A stretch of 6,121 nt of DNA from Pseudomonadota bacterium. Lineage in GTDB: Bacteria > Pseudomonadota > Alphaproteobacteria > Rhodobacterales > Rhodobacteraceae. The stretch is taken from the NCBI GenBank assembly GCA_027623875.1, contig JAQBUS010000084.1:1-6121 (forward strand), written 5' to 3'. Below the pieces are notes generated by a model that saw only the letters and a program-made list of their open reading frames with translations, was not told where the DNA came from and made no database searches. The first letter of the stretch is position 1. Every line of letters begins with the position of its first letter. Of the stretch, positions 5,764-6,121 are shown piece by piece. The translations under genes were made by a program, and so were the position numbers.

Positions 5764-6121
5764 ATGCGATTTTTGAAGTTTTTTTCATTTTTAGCTACTT
5801 TAATTTCTGGAACCTCCGTTTGGTCACAGTCTTCATTAGAGAACCTCGAGATTGTAGGAAAGCCTTGGGCTAAAGGCATTGATTTTCAACCTCCGGTTAC
5901 CGAGCTTGCTCGAGATCTTCAGTGGTTAGATAATTTTGTGTTTTATATTATAACCGTGATTACGTTGTTTGTGGTTGGATTACTATTGTATGCAGCTTTT
6001 AGATTTAGTGCTAAAAGAAATCCTGAACCTGCTTCTTTTACCCATAACTCACCGCTGGAAGTAGCATGGACTTTGATTCCAGTGGTTATTCTAATTTTTA
6101 TAGGGGCTTTCTCTGTACCTG
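5764..6121 (+). CDS. coxB: Cytochrome c oxidase subunit II (N-terminal part)
   Basis: Subunit II of the aa3-type respiratory oxidase takes electrons from cytochrome c through its binuclear CuA centre on the periplasmic side and passes them to subunit I. The first 119 codons are present. There is a signal peptide (MRFLKFF plus a hydrophobic core, possible cleavage near Ser21-Gln22), FQPPVTELARDLQWLDNF (41-58) leading into transmembrane helix 1 (about 59-79), the conserved HNSPLEVAWTLIPV (94-107) and the start of helix 2 (about 103 to the edge). The CuA ligands lie beyond the window. The start is set by AGGAAG a few bases upstream of ATG. HN-x-x-LE-x-x-WT-x-x-P is diagnostic for COX2 of the mitochondrial and alphaproteobacterial kind. 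coxA and assembly genes would be expected next but cannot be seen. Confidence 0.94.
   Translation, partial: MRFLKFFSFLATLISGTSVWSQSSLENLEIVGKPWAKGIDFQPPVTELARDLQWLDNFVFYIITVITLFVVGLLLYAAFRFSAKRNPEPASFTHNSPLEVAWTLIPVVILIFIGAFSVP

Noticed and set aside
1..6121. CRISPR arrays, insertion sequences, prophage parts, tRNA or rRNA genes, toxin-antitoxin pairs
   Set aside because: No spaced direct repeats, terminal inverted repeats with transposase, cloverleaf or rRNA-like stretches were seen. Nearly all of the window is accounted for by five housekeeping genes and their control regions.

Overview
The window looks like ordinary housekeeping DNA from a low-GC (roughly 40-45%) alphaproteobacterium, probably aquatic or marine. 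This rests on several signs: GroES carries the FGKWSGTEV segment and GroEL the MAAKEVRFS start typical of that class; the groESL promoter matches the alphaproteobacterial RpoH pattern (CTTG-N18-CCTATCT) and is followed at once by a CIRCE operator; and the tldD-coxB neighbourhood is familiar from that class. The assignment is an inference from recalled family patterns; no database was searched.

Layout: (1) Positions 1-1754, minus strand: most of hppA, a membrane-bound ion-pumping pyrophosphatase, with its C-terminus cut off by the window edge. (2) 1755-2117: a divergent control region with a weak candidate hppA promoter, an AT-rich tract, a heat-shock type promoter and a CIRCE element. (3) 2118-4104, plus strand: groES, then groEL. 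The groEL reading frame is complete from start to GGM tail (549 codons plus stop) except for one in-frame TAA at 3517-3519, where the family has GAA (Glu355). (4) 4130-4156: a strong intrinsic terminator between convergent groEL and tldD, overlapping the tldD stop codon. (5) 4155-5585, minus strand: tldD, intact, with its zinc-protease motif. (6) 5586-5763: divergent tldD/coxB spacer. (7) 5764 to the end, plus strand: the first 119 codons of coxB, cytochrome c oxidase subunit II.

How the genes fit together: GroES and GroEL form the folding chamber, made as one heat-inducible transcript under RpoH activation and HrcA repression. HppA (ion pumping driven by pyrophosphate) and CoxB (terminal oxidase) both serve membrane energetics but lie in separate transcription units. 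TldD normally works as a heterodimer with TldE/PmbA, which is not present here.

The item most worth checking is the groEL nonsense codon. It would remove half of the equatorial domain and the catalytic Asp398 from an essential chaperonin. A sequencing or assembly error, a recent mutation, or a second groEL copy elsewhere are the likely explanations. I found no convincing novel system, mobile element, CRISPR array, tRNA or rRNA.
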